Shown one piece after another: positions 34,371-43,428 of a DNA stretch of 64,000 nucleotides. Source of the DNA: Pseudomonadota bacterium (lineage in GTDB: Bacteria > Pseudomonadota > Gammaproteobacteria > Xanthomonadales > Xanthomonadaceae); contig JAEWGI010000016.1 in NCBI GenBank assembly GCA_023388355.1, positions 1 to 64,000 of the forward strand, in the 5' to 3' direction. Numbering within the stretch: the first letter of the stretch is position 1; every line of letters begins with the position of its first letter. The translations under genes were made by a program, and so were the position numbers. The notes below the pieces were generated by a model. The model was not told where the DNA came from and ran no database searches. It saw nothing but the letters and a program-made list of their open reading frames with translations.

Positions 34371-34496
34371 GCCCCCACCCCAACCCTCCCCCGCAGGCGG
34401 GGGAGGGAGTAGAGCGGCCTTCGGTTTCGGGCGCATGGGAAGGCAACCGTGCACTGCCCCCTCCCCCGCTTGCGGGGGAGGGTTGGGGTGGGGGCC
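34371..34496. repeat. BIME-like inverted pair of family A palindromes
   Basis: CCCCCACCCCAACCCTCCCC-CGCAGGCG-GGGGAGGG at the left end and the inverted form CCCTCCCC-CGCTTGCG-GGGGAGGGTTGGGGTGGGGGC at the right end enclose about 55 unrelated bases. It lies between the convergent merR and htpG genes and may stop transcription from both sides. Confidence 0.75.
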
Positions 34497-34555
34497 GTCG
34501 AAGCCCCGTCGCCGAACCGGCGCGGCCGATCCGGGCCACGGTCCGCGCGTTCGCG

Positions 34556-36463
34556 TCAGCCCGCCAGCAGCCGGTTCATCCGCTGCACGAACGCCGCCGG
34601 ATCGGCCAGCGGCGCGCCCGCCGCAAGCTGCGCCTGCTCCAGCAGCAGGCTGGCCATGTCGCCGGCGCGGGCGTCGTCGTTCTCGCCCAGCAGCTTGCGC
34701 ACCAGGGCGTGCTGCGGGTTGATCTCCAGGGTCGGCTTCTGCTCGGGCACGTCCTGCCCGGCCTCGCGCAGCAGGTGCGCCAGGTGCGGGGCCATTTCCC
34801 ACTCCGACAGCGCCAGGCACGAGGGCGAGTCGGTCAGCCGGGCCGACACGCGCACCGCCTCCACCTGGTCGCCCAGCAGCGACTTGATCCGCTCCAGCAG
34901 CGGCGCGGCGGCCTGCGCGGCCTCCTCCTGCTTCGCCTTCTCCGCCTCGTCCAGCGGCAGCTCGCCCTTGGCGATGTGCTTGAGCGGCTTGCCGTCGTAT
35001 TCGCGCAGGTGGCCGAGCATCCATTCGTCGATGCGGTCGGACATCAGCAGCACCTCGATGTCGCGCGCGCGGAAGCCCTCCAGCTGCGGGCTGCCCACCG
35101 CCGCCCGGTAGCCGTCGGCGGTGACGTACCAGATCGCGTCCTGGCCTTCGACCATGCGCGCGACGTAGTCGTCCAGCGACACCGTGCGCGCCTCGCCCTC
35201 GCCCTTGGTGGACGCGAACCGCAGCAGCCTGGCGATGCGCTCGCGGTTGCCGTGGTCCTCGACGATGCCCTCCTTGAGCGTGTTGCCGAAGGCCTTGAGG
35301 AAGGCGGCGAACTTCTCCGGCTCGTCGCGCGAGAGCTTCTCGATCAGGTCCAGCACCCGCTTCACGCAGGCGCCCCTGATGCGCTCGAGCTGCCGGTTGT
35401 GCTGCAGGAGTTCGCGGCTGACGTTGAGCGGCAGGTCGTCGGCATCGACCACGCCGCGCACGAAGCGCAGGTAGTTGGGCAGCAGCTCCTCGGCCGCGTC
35501 CATGATGAAGACGCGCTTGATGTAGAGCTTGAGCCCCTTGCGCTCGTCGCGCCCGCCCATCATCAGGTCGAACGGCGGCTGCGAGGGAATGTAGAGCAGG
35601 GTGGTGAAGCTCTGGCTGCCCTCGACGCGGTTGTGCGACCAGGCCGCGGCGTCGTTGAAGTCGTGGCCCAGGGACTTGTAGAAGTTCTGGTATTCCTCGT
35701 CGCCGATCTCCGACTTCGGGCGGGTCCACAGCGCGGAGGCGTCGTTGGCGGTTTCCCACTCCTGCGCGGCGTCGGCCTTGGCGTCGGCCCCGGCCTCTTC
35801 GTCGTCAGCGGCCGGCGTCGCCTCCTTCGGCATCCGGATCGGGAAGGCGACGTGGTCGGAATACTTGCGCACCAGCGAACGCAGCTTCCAGCCGTCGAGG
35901 AATTCGTCCTCGCCTTCCTTCAGGTGCAGGGTCACGGTGGTGCCGCGGTTGGCGACGTCGGCCGTTTCCAGCGTGTACTCGCCGCGGCCGTCGCTGTCCC
36001 AGCGCACGCCCGCTTCGGCCGGCTCGCCGGCGCGGCGGGTGAGCACGGTCACCCGGTCGGCGACCACGAAGGCCGAGTAGAAGCCCACGCCGAACTGGCC
36101 GATCAGGCGCGCGTCGGCCTGCTGCTCGCTGCCCAGCGCCTCCAGGAAGCGGCGCGTGCCGGAGCTGGCGATGCTGCCGATGTTGGCCACCACCTCGTCG
36201 CGGGTCATGCCGATGCCGGTGTCGCGGATGGTGACCGTGCGCGCGTCCCTGTCCCAGCTCACGTCGATGCGCAGCTCGGCCTCCCCGGCCAGCAGGTCGG
36301 GCGCGGCGATGGATTCGAAACGCAGCTTGTCGCAGGCGTCGGAGGCGTTGGAGATCAGCTCGCGCAGGAAGATTTCCTTGTGCGAATACAGCGAATGCGT
36401 GACCAGGTGCAGGACCTGGGCGACTTCGGCTTCGAACTTGCGCGTCTCGGCGGCGGTGGTCAT
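34556..36463 (-). CDS. htpG: Molecular chaperone HtpG (Hsp90)
   Basis: A 635-residue bacterial Hsp90. The GHKL ATPase domain has LISNASDACDKLR, DTGIGM and GQFGVGFYSAF. The middle domain contains LYIKRVFIMD and RGVVDADDLPLNVSRELLQ, with the conserved arginine. A charged linker-like segment at about 220-245 (EATPAADDEEAGADAKADAA) is longer than the E. coli one. It stands alone between repeat elements and a YdeI-type gene. I see no sigma32-type promoter I can support. Confidence 0.97.
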   Translation of the reverse strand: MTTAAETRKFEAEVAQVLHLVTHSLYSHKEIFLRELISNASDACDKLRFESIAAPDLLAGEAELRIDVSWDRDARTVTIRDTGIGMTRDEVVANIGSIASSGTRRFLEALGSEQQADARLIGQFGVGFYSAFVVADRVTVLTRRAGEPAEAGVRWDSDGRGEYTLETADVANRGTTVTLHLKEGEDEFLDGWKLRSLVRKYSDHVAFPIRMPKEATPAADDEEAGADAKADAAQEWETANDASALWTRPKSEIGDEEYQNFYKSLGHDFNDAAAWSHNRVEGSQSFTTLLYIPSQPPFDLMMGGRDERKGLKLYIKRVFIMDAAEELLPNYLRFVRGVVDADDLPLNVSRELLQHNRQLERIRGACVKRVLDLIEKLSRDEPEKFAAFLKAFGNTLKEGIVEDHGNRERIARLLRFASTKGEGEARTVSLDDYVARMVEGQDAIWYVTADGYRAAVGSPQLEGFRARDIEVLLMSDRIDEWMLGHLREYDGKPLKHIAKGELPLDEAEKAKQEEAAQAAAPLLERIKSLLGDQVEAVRVSARLTDSPSCLALSEWEMAPHLAHLLREAGQDVPEQKPTLEINPQHALVRKLLGENDDARAGDMASLLLEQAQLAAGAPLADPAAFVQRMNRLLAG

Positions 36464-36585
36464 GGAGGGCTCCCTTGCTTGGCCATGGCAGGCGCCGGAT
36501 ATGCGTGCGGCCGCGGCGATTTCAAGCGCGGCGCAGCGAAGTGCCGGCCTTGCGCGGGCCGCTGGCCGGAAGCTATCGTCGGCCC

Positions 36586-37140
36586 ATGCCCGAATCGACC
36601 GCCCGGCCCACCGTCCGCTGCAAGGCCAGGCTGCTGCGCCCGGCCGAACCGGCCAACGCCGCCTGGACCTTCCTGGTGCTGCCGGCGGCGGCCAGCGCGA
36701 AGCTGCCCACGCGCAGCATGGTCAGCGTCGAGGGCGAACTGGCCGGCCAGCCGTTCCAGGCCACGCTGGAGCCGGACGGCCACGGCAGCCACTGGCTGAA
36801 GGTCGAACGCGCCCTGCGCGTGGCGGCCGGCGCGGCGGCAGGCGACACGGTGCCGCTGGTGCTCACGCCCGTGGCCCGGGAGCCCGAACCGAAGCTGCCG
36901 GCGGACCTGCGCAAGGCGCTGTCCGACAGCCCGGCCGCGCGCGCGACCTGGGACGACATCACCGCGGTCGCGCGCCGCGACTGGATCCACTGGATCACCT
37001 CGGGCAAGAAATCCGAAACCCGGGTCAGGCGCATCGCCACGGCCTGCGACAAGCTCGCCTCCGGCCAGCGCCGCGCCTGCTGCTTCGACCGCTCGGGGAT
37101 GTACAGCGGTTCGCTGGCGGCGCCGGTAGCGGCGGAATAG
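36586..37140 (+). CDS. DUF1905/YdeI-OmpD-associated domain protein
   Basis: A 184-residue protein. Residues 1-100 resemble DUF1905 (a small beta fold with WTFLVLP and LPTRSMVSVEGELAGQPF), and residues 105-175 carry the YdeI domain (LPADLRKALSDSPAARATWD, WIHWITSGKKSETRVRRI). Members have been linked to bacteriocin or antimicrobial-peptide tolerance; the mechanism is unclear. Divergent from htpG. Confidence 0.8.
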   Translation: MPESTARPTVRCKARLLRPAEPANAAWTFLVLPAAASAKLPTRSMVSVEGELAGQPFQATLEPDGHGSHWLKVERALRVAAGAAAGDTVPLVLTPVAREPEPKLPADLRKALSDSPAARATWDDITAVARRDWIHWITSGKKSETRVRRIATACDKLASGQRRACCFDRSGMYSGSLAAPVAAE

Positions 37141-37249
37141 GGATCAACTGCGGGGTTGCCGTGGCCACGCTGTTGCTTCCGTAAGCTCCCCCCGATCTCG
37201 TACATCCCAAAAGTAGAGCTTTCTGGCATCTTTTCAGTCAGGAGGTTCC

Positions 37250-37515
37250 ATGAAGAAGTCGAAGTTCAGCGAGACCCAGATCGTCTCGATCCTCAAGCAG
37301 GGTGACGCCGGCATCCGGTCAAGGACCTGTGCCGCCAGGCCGGGATCAGCCCGGCAACCTACTACCAGTGGAAGTCGAAGTACGGCGGCATGGACGCGTC
37401 CGACCTGAAGCGGGTCAAGGAGTTAGAGGCCGAGAACGCACGGCTCAAACGGATGTACGCCGAGCTGGCGCTGGACAACGCGGCGATGAAGGACCTGATT
37501 GCAAAAAAACTGTAG
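37250..37515 (+). pseudogene. IS3-family transposase OrfA, frameshifted
   Basis: ATG 37250, preceded by GGAGG, gives MKKSKFSETQIVSILKQGDA and G-I, the helix-turn-helix start of IS3-family OrfA. Near 37313-37317 the expected ATC-CCG-GTC reads ATC-CGG-TC; one C is missing. In the restored frame the protein continues VKDLCRQAGISPATYYQWKS and a leucine-zipper region (LKRVKELEAENARLKRMYAE), ending at TAG 37513. The single-base deletion breaks the OrfA and OrfAB products. Confidence 0.8.
37503..37510 (+). promoter_or_regulatory. Programmed -1 frameshift site (A7C)
   Basis: Seven adenines followed by C lie at the end of orfA, five codons before the end counting the stop. A -1 slip here converts AKKL-stop into KKTVGPAQKRE, entering the orfB frame. 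This is the classical IS3-family arrangement producing the OrfAB transposase. It is intact although orfA is broken upstream. Confidence 0.75.
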
Positions 37516-38363
37516 GGCCGGCGCAGAAACGCGAGGCCGTGCGATACCTCGTCGAGGTTCACGCACGGCCGCTGCGCCGGTCATGCGATTGCGTCGGCCT
37601 GTCGCGTTCGGCCTGGTACGCCCCGCCGCTGGACTGGACGGTGCGCGATGCCGAGGTCATCGGCGCGTTGGCCCGGCTGGTCGAGGCCAAGCCCAGCCGC
37701 GGCATCGGCAAGTGCTGCCAGATCCTGGAACGAAGCCATCCGCATTGGAACCACAAACGCATCTATCGGGTGTACTGCGCCATGAAGCTCAACCTTCGCC
37801 GCGCGGCCAGCCGCCGGCTCCCCAAACGCGAGCGCGTGCCGTTGTACGTGCCCGAATGCCCCGATCGCGTCTGGTCGGCCGACTTCATGCTCGACGCCCT
37901 GGCATGTGGCCGGTCGTTCCGGACCTTCAACCTGCTGGAAGACTTCAACCGCGAGGCGATCCACATCGAAGTCGATACGTCGATCACCTCGGCACGGCTG
38001 GTGCGGATCTTCGAGCGCATCGCCCAGGAGCGCCCGCTGCCGCAGGTCCTGCGCACCGACAACGGGCCGGAGTTCCTCGGCGAGGCCTTCGTCCAATGGG
38101 CCAAGGCCCACGGCATGGCGATCCAGAACATCCAGCCGGGCAAGCCGAACCAGAACGCCTACATCGAGCGGTTCAACCGGACCTACCGGGAAGAGGTGCT
38201 GGACCAGCATCTGTTCGCGCGGCTTGAGGACGCGCGCGAAGCGACCTGGCAGTTCCTGATCGACTACAACGAGCACCGACCCCACAACGCCCTCGGCGGC
38301 ATGACGCCGGCCGAGTACCGCAACCACCACGCCTGGATCTCTACTTCTGCAGTGTCCGCTTGA
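37512..38363 (+). CDS. IS3-family transposase OrfB (DDE integrase core)
   Basis: About 280 residues reading open through the catalytic domain. The DDE elements are visible: D in VWSADFMLDAL, D in VLRTDNGPEF, and E in NAYIERFNRTYREEVLD. GIGKCCQILERSHPHWNHKR precedes the core as HTH_21. The tail FLIDYNEHRPHNALGGMTPA is typical. Normally made as an OrfAB fusion by frameshifting; the exact start of an independent OrfB is not determined. Confidence 0.88.
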   Translation, partial: VGPAQKREAVRYLVEVHARPLRRSCDCVGLSRSAWYAPPLDWTVRDAEVIGALARLVEAKPSRGIGKCCQILERSHPHWNHKRIYRVYCAMKLNLRRAASRRLPKRERVPLYVPECPDRVWSADFMLDALACGRSFRTFNLLEDFNREAIHIEVDTSITSARLVRIFERIAQERPLPQVLRTDNGPEFLGEAFVQWAKAHGMAIQNIQPGKPNQNAYIERFNRTYREEVLDQHLFARLEDAREATWQFLIDYNEHRPHNALGGMTPAEYRNHHAWISTSAVSA

Positions 38364-38377
38364 CGGGGGAGCTTACG

Positions 38378-39074
38378 CCCCGCACCACAGTGATCTCGGT
38401 CAGCTAGAGCGTTATGAAATTTGAGGGATTGTCGTCGCGCGAAGCCTTCTTGCTTCCGGCGACTTGACCACGTGCAGGTCAACGCCTTCTTTTTTGCTAC
38501 TTCGGCAGGCTCTTTGCACGTTGTAGCTTTGATCCACAAACGTCAGCATCACCGTTTCGCCTGTCATATGCTGCGCTTCCGGCGCCAGCGAACACGCCTG
38601 CACGCGTTCATGCACATCAGGGCCGCCGATCACGCATTGACGGTCGGCTGACTGATTACTGCGCCCGCCTGATGTGCCAGCTGGAAATGCTTGGCCGCGG
38701 ATGCACCCTGCTGGGACACTGTCGCCACGCTCTACGCTCGGATGCCGCTGACCATCAGATCGACCAGACTTCGGATTACTCGGCAATCACTGCACTCCCA
38801 GGACTGGAGCTGGATTGGACCTCAGTCGAAGCGATGATCGATATTCTCAACCAGCCCACGAGGGAGCCGGATTCGGACCCGGCGCCGATGGATTCGGATG
38901 GGATCGAGATCTTTGCGGCCAGATCAGGCCTGAACCGGCTTTGCTCCCGTTGCAAGATCGGCTTCATCCACAAACAAGAATCCAGTGACTGCGAGGCGGG
39001 CGCGGTTGTTGTCGCGGCTGAAGCCGCTCTGTAAGGGCGACGCGGGCGGTGGAAGCACGCATGGAGGCGCCGCG
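38378..39074. other. Gene-poor, lower-GC scar next to the IS3 element
   Basis: Besides the IS5-type remnant, these 697 bp hold only an unconvincing plus-strand ORF (38672-39034) with no family resemblance. AT-rich patches such as CCTTCTTTTTTGC are unlike the rest of the window. At 39014-39036 a partial REP (GTCGCGGCTGAAGCCGCTC) of family B ends the scar. The stretch looks like the debris of nested insertions. Confidence 0.5.
38450..38760 (-). pseudogene. Decayed IS5-type transposase fragment
   Basis: On the minus strand, HERVQACSLAPEAQHMTGE and TVMLTFVDQSYNVQRACRSS then KKEGVDLHVVKSPEARR resemble the catalytic part of IS5-type transposases, where the usual text is TGE-x-V-x-L-A-F/Y-VDQGYTG and L-x-VVK-x-x-EAKRGF. 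The expected RRWVVERSFAW block does not follow, and the upstream part is degraded. The stretch has lower GC than its surroundings. It directly borders the IS3 element. Confidence 0.55.
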
Positions 39075-39569
39075 TCAGGCGGTGGGCTGTCCGGTGTGCG
39101 GGGTGTGGATCAGCGCGGCAAGGTCGAAGCCCTGCTGGCGGGCGACGGCGCAGTAGTGGTTGCGGGTCACCTCGTCGAGCGCGGGTTCGCGCGCCAGCAG
39201 CCACAGGTACCTGCGGTCGGGGCTGCCGACCAGGGCGATGGTGTAGGCAGGGTCGAGCGCGATGATCCAGTAGTCGCCCCTGGTGAATGGAATCCAGCGC
39301 AGGCCCTCGGGCAGGAAGGTGACCTCCAGCCTGCTGGCGCTGTCGTCGACGGCCGTGGCGCGGCCCACCGACTCTTCCACCTTGCCGTTGTGGCGCATGC
39401 GGTTGCGCACCTCGACCGAACCGTCGGACTCGAGCGTGTAGGTGGCCGAAACGTCGGTCGCGTCCTCGGGCTCGTGGCGCATCGGCAGGCGCGCGATCTC
39501 GTACCAGGTGCCCATGTAGCGGGCGATCTCGACCCTGGGGACGGTGTGCAGCTCGGCGTGCCCGGACAT
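39075..39569 (-). CDS. Lipocalin family protein (Blc-like)
   Basis: A 164-residue lipocalin. The G-x-W motif is RYMGTWYEIARLPMRHE, followed by ATYTLESDGSVEVRNR and DYWIIALDPAYTIALVGSPD; the YLWLLAREP block ends the barrel. Unlike E. coli Blc it has no signal peptide or lipobox from ATG 39569 (GAGGAG 6 nt upstream), so it may be cytoplasmic, or the true start may lie upstream. Such proteins bind fatty acids or lysophospholipids. Confidence 0.9.
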   Translation of the reverse strand: MSGHAELHTVPRVEIARYMGTWYEIARLPMRHEPEDATDVSATYTLESDGSVEVRNRMRHNGKVEESVGRATAVDDSASRLEVTFLPEGLRWIPFTRGDYWIIALDPAYTIALVGSPDRRYLWLLAREPALDEVTRNHYCAVARQQGFDLAALIHTPHTGQPTA

Positions 39570-39660
39570 GGCGACTCCTCGAAGGACGGACGGGCCCGCA
39601 GGTATAGGCACGCGCAGGTGAAGCGCCCGTCGTGCCACGCCCCGCGCCATCGCGCGCGGT

Positions 39661-40854
39661 TCAGCCCTGCCCTGGTGGTCCGGCCCGGTCGTGCGCCGTC
39701 GTCGGATCCGGCCCGCCGCCGGCGACGGGTTCGCCCTGCCCGTCCTCGGCGCCGGGCGACGTGGTGTCGGCGGCGTCCGGACCCGGCGCGGCGGACGACT
39801 GCGGTGGCGCGTGGTCCTCGCGCGCCAGGTCCGCGCGCAGTCGCGGCAGCGCGTGCGGATGGCAGCGCTCGAGATAATCGATCATGCGCTCGCGCACCAC
39901 GCAGCGCAGGTCGAACAGCTCGCCCGAGTTGCGCGCGCTCACCAGCAGGCGCACCTGGATGGTGTGCTCGGCGGTCTCGGTGACCTGGGCGATGCACACC
40001 CGCCCGTCCCAGCGCGCGTCGTCCTCGCAGATGCGCTGCAGCTCCGCACGCACCTCGGCCATCGGCGTGCGGTAGTCCAGCCACAGGAAGGCGGTGCCCA
40101 GCAGCTGCGCGCTGGTGCGGGTCCAGTTCTGGAACGGGTTTTCGATGAACCACTGCAGCGGCACCACCAGGCGCCGCTCGTCCCACACCCGCACCACCAC
40201 GTAGGTGCTGGTGATCTCCTCGATCCGGCCCCATTCGCCCTCCACGATCACCACGTCGTCGAGCCGGATCGGCTGCGCCAGCGCGATCTGCAGGCCGGCG
40301 ATGAGGTTGCCGAACACCGGCCTGGCGGCGATGCCCGCGACCAGGCCGATGATGCCGGCCGAGGCCAGCAGGGTGGCGCCGATCTGGCGGATCGCGGGGA
40401 AGGTCATCAGCGCCAGCGCCACGCCGACCAGGATGATCGCGCCCTGGATCACGCGCGCAATCACCCGGGTCTGGGTCTGCACGCGCCGCGCGCCGAGGTT
40501 GTCCTCGACATCGACCGGATGATCGCGCAGGATCCGCGCCTCCAGCGCATCCACCGCCCGCACCGCCAGCCACACCGCGCACAGCAGCACGCCGATGCCG
40601 AGCCAGTGCTGCAGCTGGTCGATGGCCTGCGCCGACAGCGGGGTCGCGCGCACCGCGATCGCCAGGAACAGCAGCGGCAGGGCAAGCGCGGCCGGCACCG
40701 CGATCACCCGCACCACCCGCGCGACGGTATGGGTCCGGGCGCGTTCGGAGGCGCGGCGCGCGATCGACAGCAGCACGTGGCGCACCAGCAGGCCCAGCAG
40801 CAGCGCCACCAGCAGCGGCCACGCGACCGCGATGGCCTGTTGCCAGTCGGGCAT
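39661..40854 (-). CDS. MscS-type mechanosensitive ion channel
   Basis: A 397-residue protein with four or five membrane segments. The pore helix region is GATLLASAGIIGLVAGIAAR, then the beta domain with QIALAQPIRLDDVVIVEGEW and GRIEEITSTYVVVRVWDERR, matching MscS. The C-terminal 45 residues are a disordered Pro/Gly/Asp tail. ATG 40854 starts directly at the first helix. Second MscS-superfamily channel in the window, but of a different subfamily from the one at 4226. Confidence 0.88.
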   Translation of the reverse strand: MPDWQQAIAVAWPLLVALLLGLLVRHVLLSIARRASERARTHTVARVVRVIAVPAALALPLLFLAIAVRATPLSAQAIDQLQHWLGIGVLLCAVWLAVRAVDALEARILRDHPVDVEDNLGARRVQTQTRVIARVIQGAIILVGVALALMTFPAIRQIGATLLASAGIIGLVAGIAARPVFGNLIAGLQIALAQPIRLDDVVIVEGEWGRIEEITSTYVVVRVWDERRLVVPLQWFIENPFQNWTRTSAQLLGTAFLWLDYRTPMAEVRAELQRICEDDARWDGRVCIAQVTETAEHTIQVRLLVSARNSGELFDLRCVVRERMIDYLERCHPHALPRLRADLAREDHAPPQSSAAPGPDAADTTSPGAEDGQGEPVAGGGPDPTTAHDRAGPPGQG

Positions 40855-40987
40855 TGCGCAGGAACTCCGGTCACGGGAGTGCGGGAGGATCGCATGCGCG
40901 ATGTTCATGTCGCGTCGAACCCGCGCGGATCGAATCGCAACGCGCGTTGCGCTAGGGTTGCAATCCCTGTCCCGTGGAGACCATCCA

Positions 40988-41965
40988 GTGCGCAGCGCGA
41001 TGCACGACAGTTTCGGCGATCCCTCGCAGGTACTCGCCTGCACCGATGCTCCGGTGCCCGAACCCGGGCCCGGCCAGGTGCGCGTGCGCATGGTCCTGGC
41101 GCCGATCCACAACCACGACCTGCTCACCGTGCGCGGCCTGTACGGCTGGAAACCGGAACTGCCGGCGATCGGCGGCAGCGAGGGCATGGGCGTGGTCGAT
41201 GCGCTTGGCGAGGGCGTGGAAGGAATCGCCGTTGGCCAGCGCGTGGCCGCGGCCTCCGGGCGCGGCACCTGGGCGGAGTATTTCGTGGCGCCGGTGCGCA
41301 TGCTGGTGCCGGTGCCGGAGGCGATCGGCGACGAGATCGCGGCGCAGCTGGTGGCGATGCCGCTGAGCGCGCTGATGCTGCTCGAATCGCTCGACCTGCA
41401 GCCCGGGCAGTGGATCGTGCAGAACGCGGCCAACGGCGCGGTCGGCAAGAGCCTGGCGATGCTGGCCGCCGCGCGCGGCGTGCGCGTGCTCAGCCTGGTG
41501 CGGCGCCAGGCGGGCGTGCAGGAAATGGCGACGCTCGGCATCGACGATGCGCTGTGCACCGCCGGCGACGGCTGGCAGGACGCGGCGAAGGCGCTGCTCG
41601 GCGACGACGGCGCGCGGGCGGCGGTGGACTCGGTCGGCGGCCGCGCCAGCGCCGAGTTGCTGCGCCTGCTCGGCGAAGGCGGCGTGCTGGTGTCGTTCGG
41701 CTCGATGAGCGGGGAGCCGATGGCGATTCCTTCCGGCGAGATGATCTTCCGTGATCTGACCGTGACCGGATTCTGGGGCAGCAAGACCAGCCGCGAGATG
41801 GCGCCCGAGGCGAAACAGCGGCTGTTCGCGGAACTGCTGCGCCGCGCCGGCAGCGGCGAACTGCGGCTGCCGGTGGACGCGGTGTTCGACCTGGAGCAGG
41901 CCGCGCAGGCGGCCGCGGCCAGCCAGCGCGCCGGTCGCGGCGGCAAGGTGCTGCTGCGCGCCTGA
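40988..41965 (+). CDS. MECR-like medium-chain dehydrogenase/reductase
   Basis: A 325-residue zinc-independent MDR enzyme resembling 2-enoyl thioester reductase/quinone oxidoreductase. PIHNHDLLTVRGLYG, PAIGGSEGMGVVDALGEGV, the nucleotide loop QNAANGAVGKSLAMLAAARG and TGFWGSKTSREM fit the MECR/Etr1 group, which reduces enoyl chains with NADPH. GTG 40988 is preferred to ATG 41000: GGAG lies 8 nt upstream and it completes the usual FGDP strand. It is convergent with the LysR gene. Confidence 0.8.
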   Translation: MRSAMHDSFGDPSQVLACTDAPVPEPGPGQVRVRMVLAPIHNHDLLTVRGLYGWKPELPAIGGSEGMGVVDALGEGVEGIAVGQRVAAASGRGTWAEYFVAPVRMLVPVPEAIGDEIAAQLVAMPLSALMLLESLDLQPGQWIVQNAANGAVGKSLAMLAAARGVRVLSLVRRQAGVQEMATLGIDDALCTAGDGWQDAAKALLGDDGARAAVDSVGGRASAELLRLLGEGGVLVSFGSMSGEPMAIPSGEMIFRDLTVTGFWGSKTSREMAPEAKQRLFAELLRRAGSGELRLPVDAVFDLEQAAQAAAASQRAGRGGKVLLRA

Positions 41966-42011
41966 GCCGCGCGACCGCGGGCGCATCCGCAGGCGCCGCG
42001 CCGGGCAGACG

Positions 42012-43049
42012 CTAGTCGGCGGTCACCGTTTCCAGGATGCGCTTGCCGGCAGCGATGTCGCCGGCCCGGTCGACGTCGGTCGACCCGGTTTCAGCGGCGT
42101 GCACGCCGCCGCAGCGCGCGGCCATCAGCGGGCAGTGTTCGGACATGTAGTCGATGTCCAGGTTCAGCCGTTCAAGCAGGAAGTCGACGAACGCGCGCAC
42201 CTTGGGCGACTGTCCGTGGCCGCGCGGGAACACGGCGTTGAACTCGTACTCGGGCCCGGCCCAGCCGGCCAGCACACGCCGCACCTTGCCCAGCTCCACC
42301 GCCGGCTTGACCATCACGTCGGCGCCGATCACCAGGCCCTCGCCGCACAGCAGCGCGCCCTTGAGCGCGGCGGGGTCGTTGGCGACCAGGATCGGGTTGA
42401 TCGGGAACTGCTGCAGGCCGCTGCCGTCATCGAGCGGCCACGCGTAGCCGCTGCCGTGGCGATGCTTGTGCATGGCCAGGGTGCGGTGATACTGCAGCTC
42501 GTCCGGATGCAGCGGTTCGCCGTGGCGTTCGACATAGCTGCTGGCCGCGAACACCTGGGTGCGGATGGTGCCGAGCCGGCGCGCAACGAGGCTCGAGTCG
42601 GGCAGCGGGCCCAGTCGCAGCGCGACGTCGATCTCGGTGGCGATCAGGTCGACCGGCTCGTTGGACAGGGTCATGTCCACCCGCACTTCCGGATGGCGCA
42701 TGTGGAACTCGCCCAGCAGCGGCGCGATCTTGTCGATGCCGATCGAGTACGGCGCGGTGAAGCGCAGCCAGCCGCGCGGACCGGCCTGCAGCTGGCCGAC
42801 CGCGCTCTCGGCTTCGCTCAGGTCGCGCGCGATGCGCTGCGAATGTTCGAAGTACACGTTGCCGGCCTCGGTCAGGCCGAGCTTGCGCGTGGTGCGGTGG
42901 AGCAGCTGCGCGCCCAGGCGCGACTCGAGCTCCTGCACCTTGCGGCTGACCGTGGTCTTGGGAAGACGCAGCGATTTGGCTGCGCCGACGAAACTGCCGT
43001 GCTCGACCACCTTGACGAAGATCAGGGTGTCGTTGAGATCGTGAGACAT
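42012..43049 (-). CDS. LysR-family transcriptional regulator
   Basis: A 345-residue regulator. The winged helix reads FVKVVEHGSFVGAAKSLRLP, KTTVSRKVQELESRLGAQLL, HRTTRKLGLTEAG, and the effector-binding domain starts near residue 90 (WLRFTAPYSIGIDKIAPLLG). A roughly 45-residue extension at the C-terminus contains CPLMAARCGG and is longer than usual. Start at ATG 43049. It is divergent from the RND efflux operon across a gap containing a perfect inverted repeat, the standard layout for control of the operon. Confidence 0.92.
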   Translation of the reverse strand: MSHDLNDTLIFVKVVEHGSFVGAAKSLRLPKTTVSRKVQELESRLGAQLLHRTTRKLGLTEAGNVYFEHSQRIARDLSEAESAVGQLQAGPRGWLRFTAPYSIGIDKIAPLLGEFHMRHPEVRVDMTLSNEPVDLIATEIDVALRLGPLPDSSLVARRLGTIRTQVFAASSYVERHGEPLHPDELQYHRTLAMHKHRHGSGYAWPLDDGSGLQQFPINPILVANDPAALKGALLCGEGLVIGADVMVKPAVELGKVRRVLAGWAGPEYEFNAVFPRGHGQSPKVRAFVDFLLERLNLDIDYMSEHCPLMAARCGGVHAAETGSTDVDRAGDIAAGKRILETVTAD

Positions 43050-43110
43050 GGCTGGGGTCCTGTCGGGGGAAGGGAACTGCTGATTGGCCCACCTGCTGGA
43101 CAATTATTCC

Positions 43111-43131
43111 CTTGATTGGGGACTAATCAAG
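43111..43131. promoter_or_regulatory. Inverted repeat, likely LysR-type operator
   Basis: CTTGATT (43111-43117) and AATCAAG (43125-43131) form a perfect 7-bp inverted repeat around GGGGACT in the 133-bp gap between the divergent LysR and efflux genes. The embedded ATT-N7-AAT is the usual form of an LTTR T-N11-A site. AT-rich ACAATTATTCCC alongside may be part of a promoter. Confidence 0.65.
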
Positions 43132-43182
43132 TCCTCATTCGAAGCGCAGGATGTGCGCCATCCCCCCCGATGGACCGCCGCC

Positions 43183-43428
43183 ATGCGTGCATCGCCGCGC
43201 CGCCACCTGTCCCACGCCAGCCTCGTCACGCTGCTGGCCGTGGACCTGCTCGCCCTCAGCGCTCTCGTGATCGATCAATGGGTTGCGATTGAATCCGGCT
43301 GGGCCTGGCTGCTGGCCGTGGCGCTCACGCTGGCCCTGCTGCCGGCCCTGCTGGGGCTGGTCGACCGGGTGTTCGCGATGGCCGGACTGGCCCGGAATAT
43401 CCCGGTCGCGGGAGGAACATTCCCGTGA
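43183..43428 (+). CDS. Small two-helix membrane protein heading the efflux operon
   Basis: An 81-residue protein with two predicted membrane helices (about residues 11-31 and 40-62). I do not recognise a family. The next gene starts at GTG 43425 inside its stop (GTGA), with GGAGGA just before, so the two are coupled. An upstream ATG at 43084 would put the LysR operator inside the gene and is unlikely. Confidence 0.6.
   Translation: MRASPRRHLSHASLVTLLAVDLLALSALVIDQWVAIESGWAWLLAVALTLALLPALLGLVDRVFAMAGLARNIPVAGGTFP

Larger units (their letters stand above)
37180..38377 (+). mobile_element. IS3-family insertion sequence (orfA frameshifted)
   Basis: A roughly 1.2 kb element bounded by CGTAAGCTCCCCC at 37180 and its inverted copy GGGGGAGCTTACG ending at 38377. 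It encodes an orfA/orfB transposase pair with an A7 slippery site between them. I cannot see a clean flanking target duplication, so exact ends are approximate. orfA has lost one base, so the copy is probably immobile unless complemented. Confidence 0.8.

Noticed and set aside
38672..39034. A 120-codon plus-strand ORF in the scar beside the IS3 element.
   Set aside because: No family resemblance or ribosome-binding site, and it ends in a REP fragment and overlaps a decayed transposase on the other strand.
43084..43428. A longer form of the small membrane protein starting at 43084.
   Set aside because: It would place the LysR operator and probable promoter inside the coding region; ATG 43183 begins just before the first helix.
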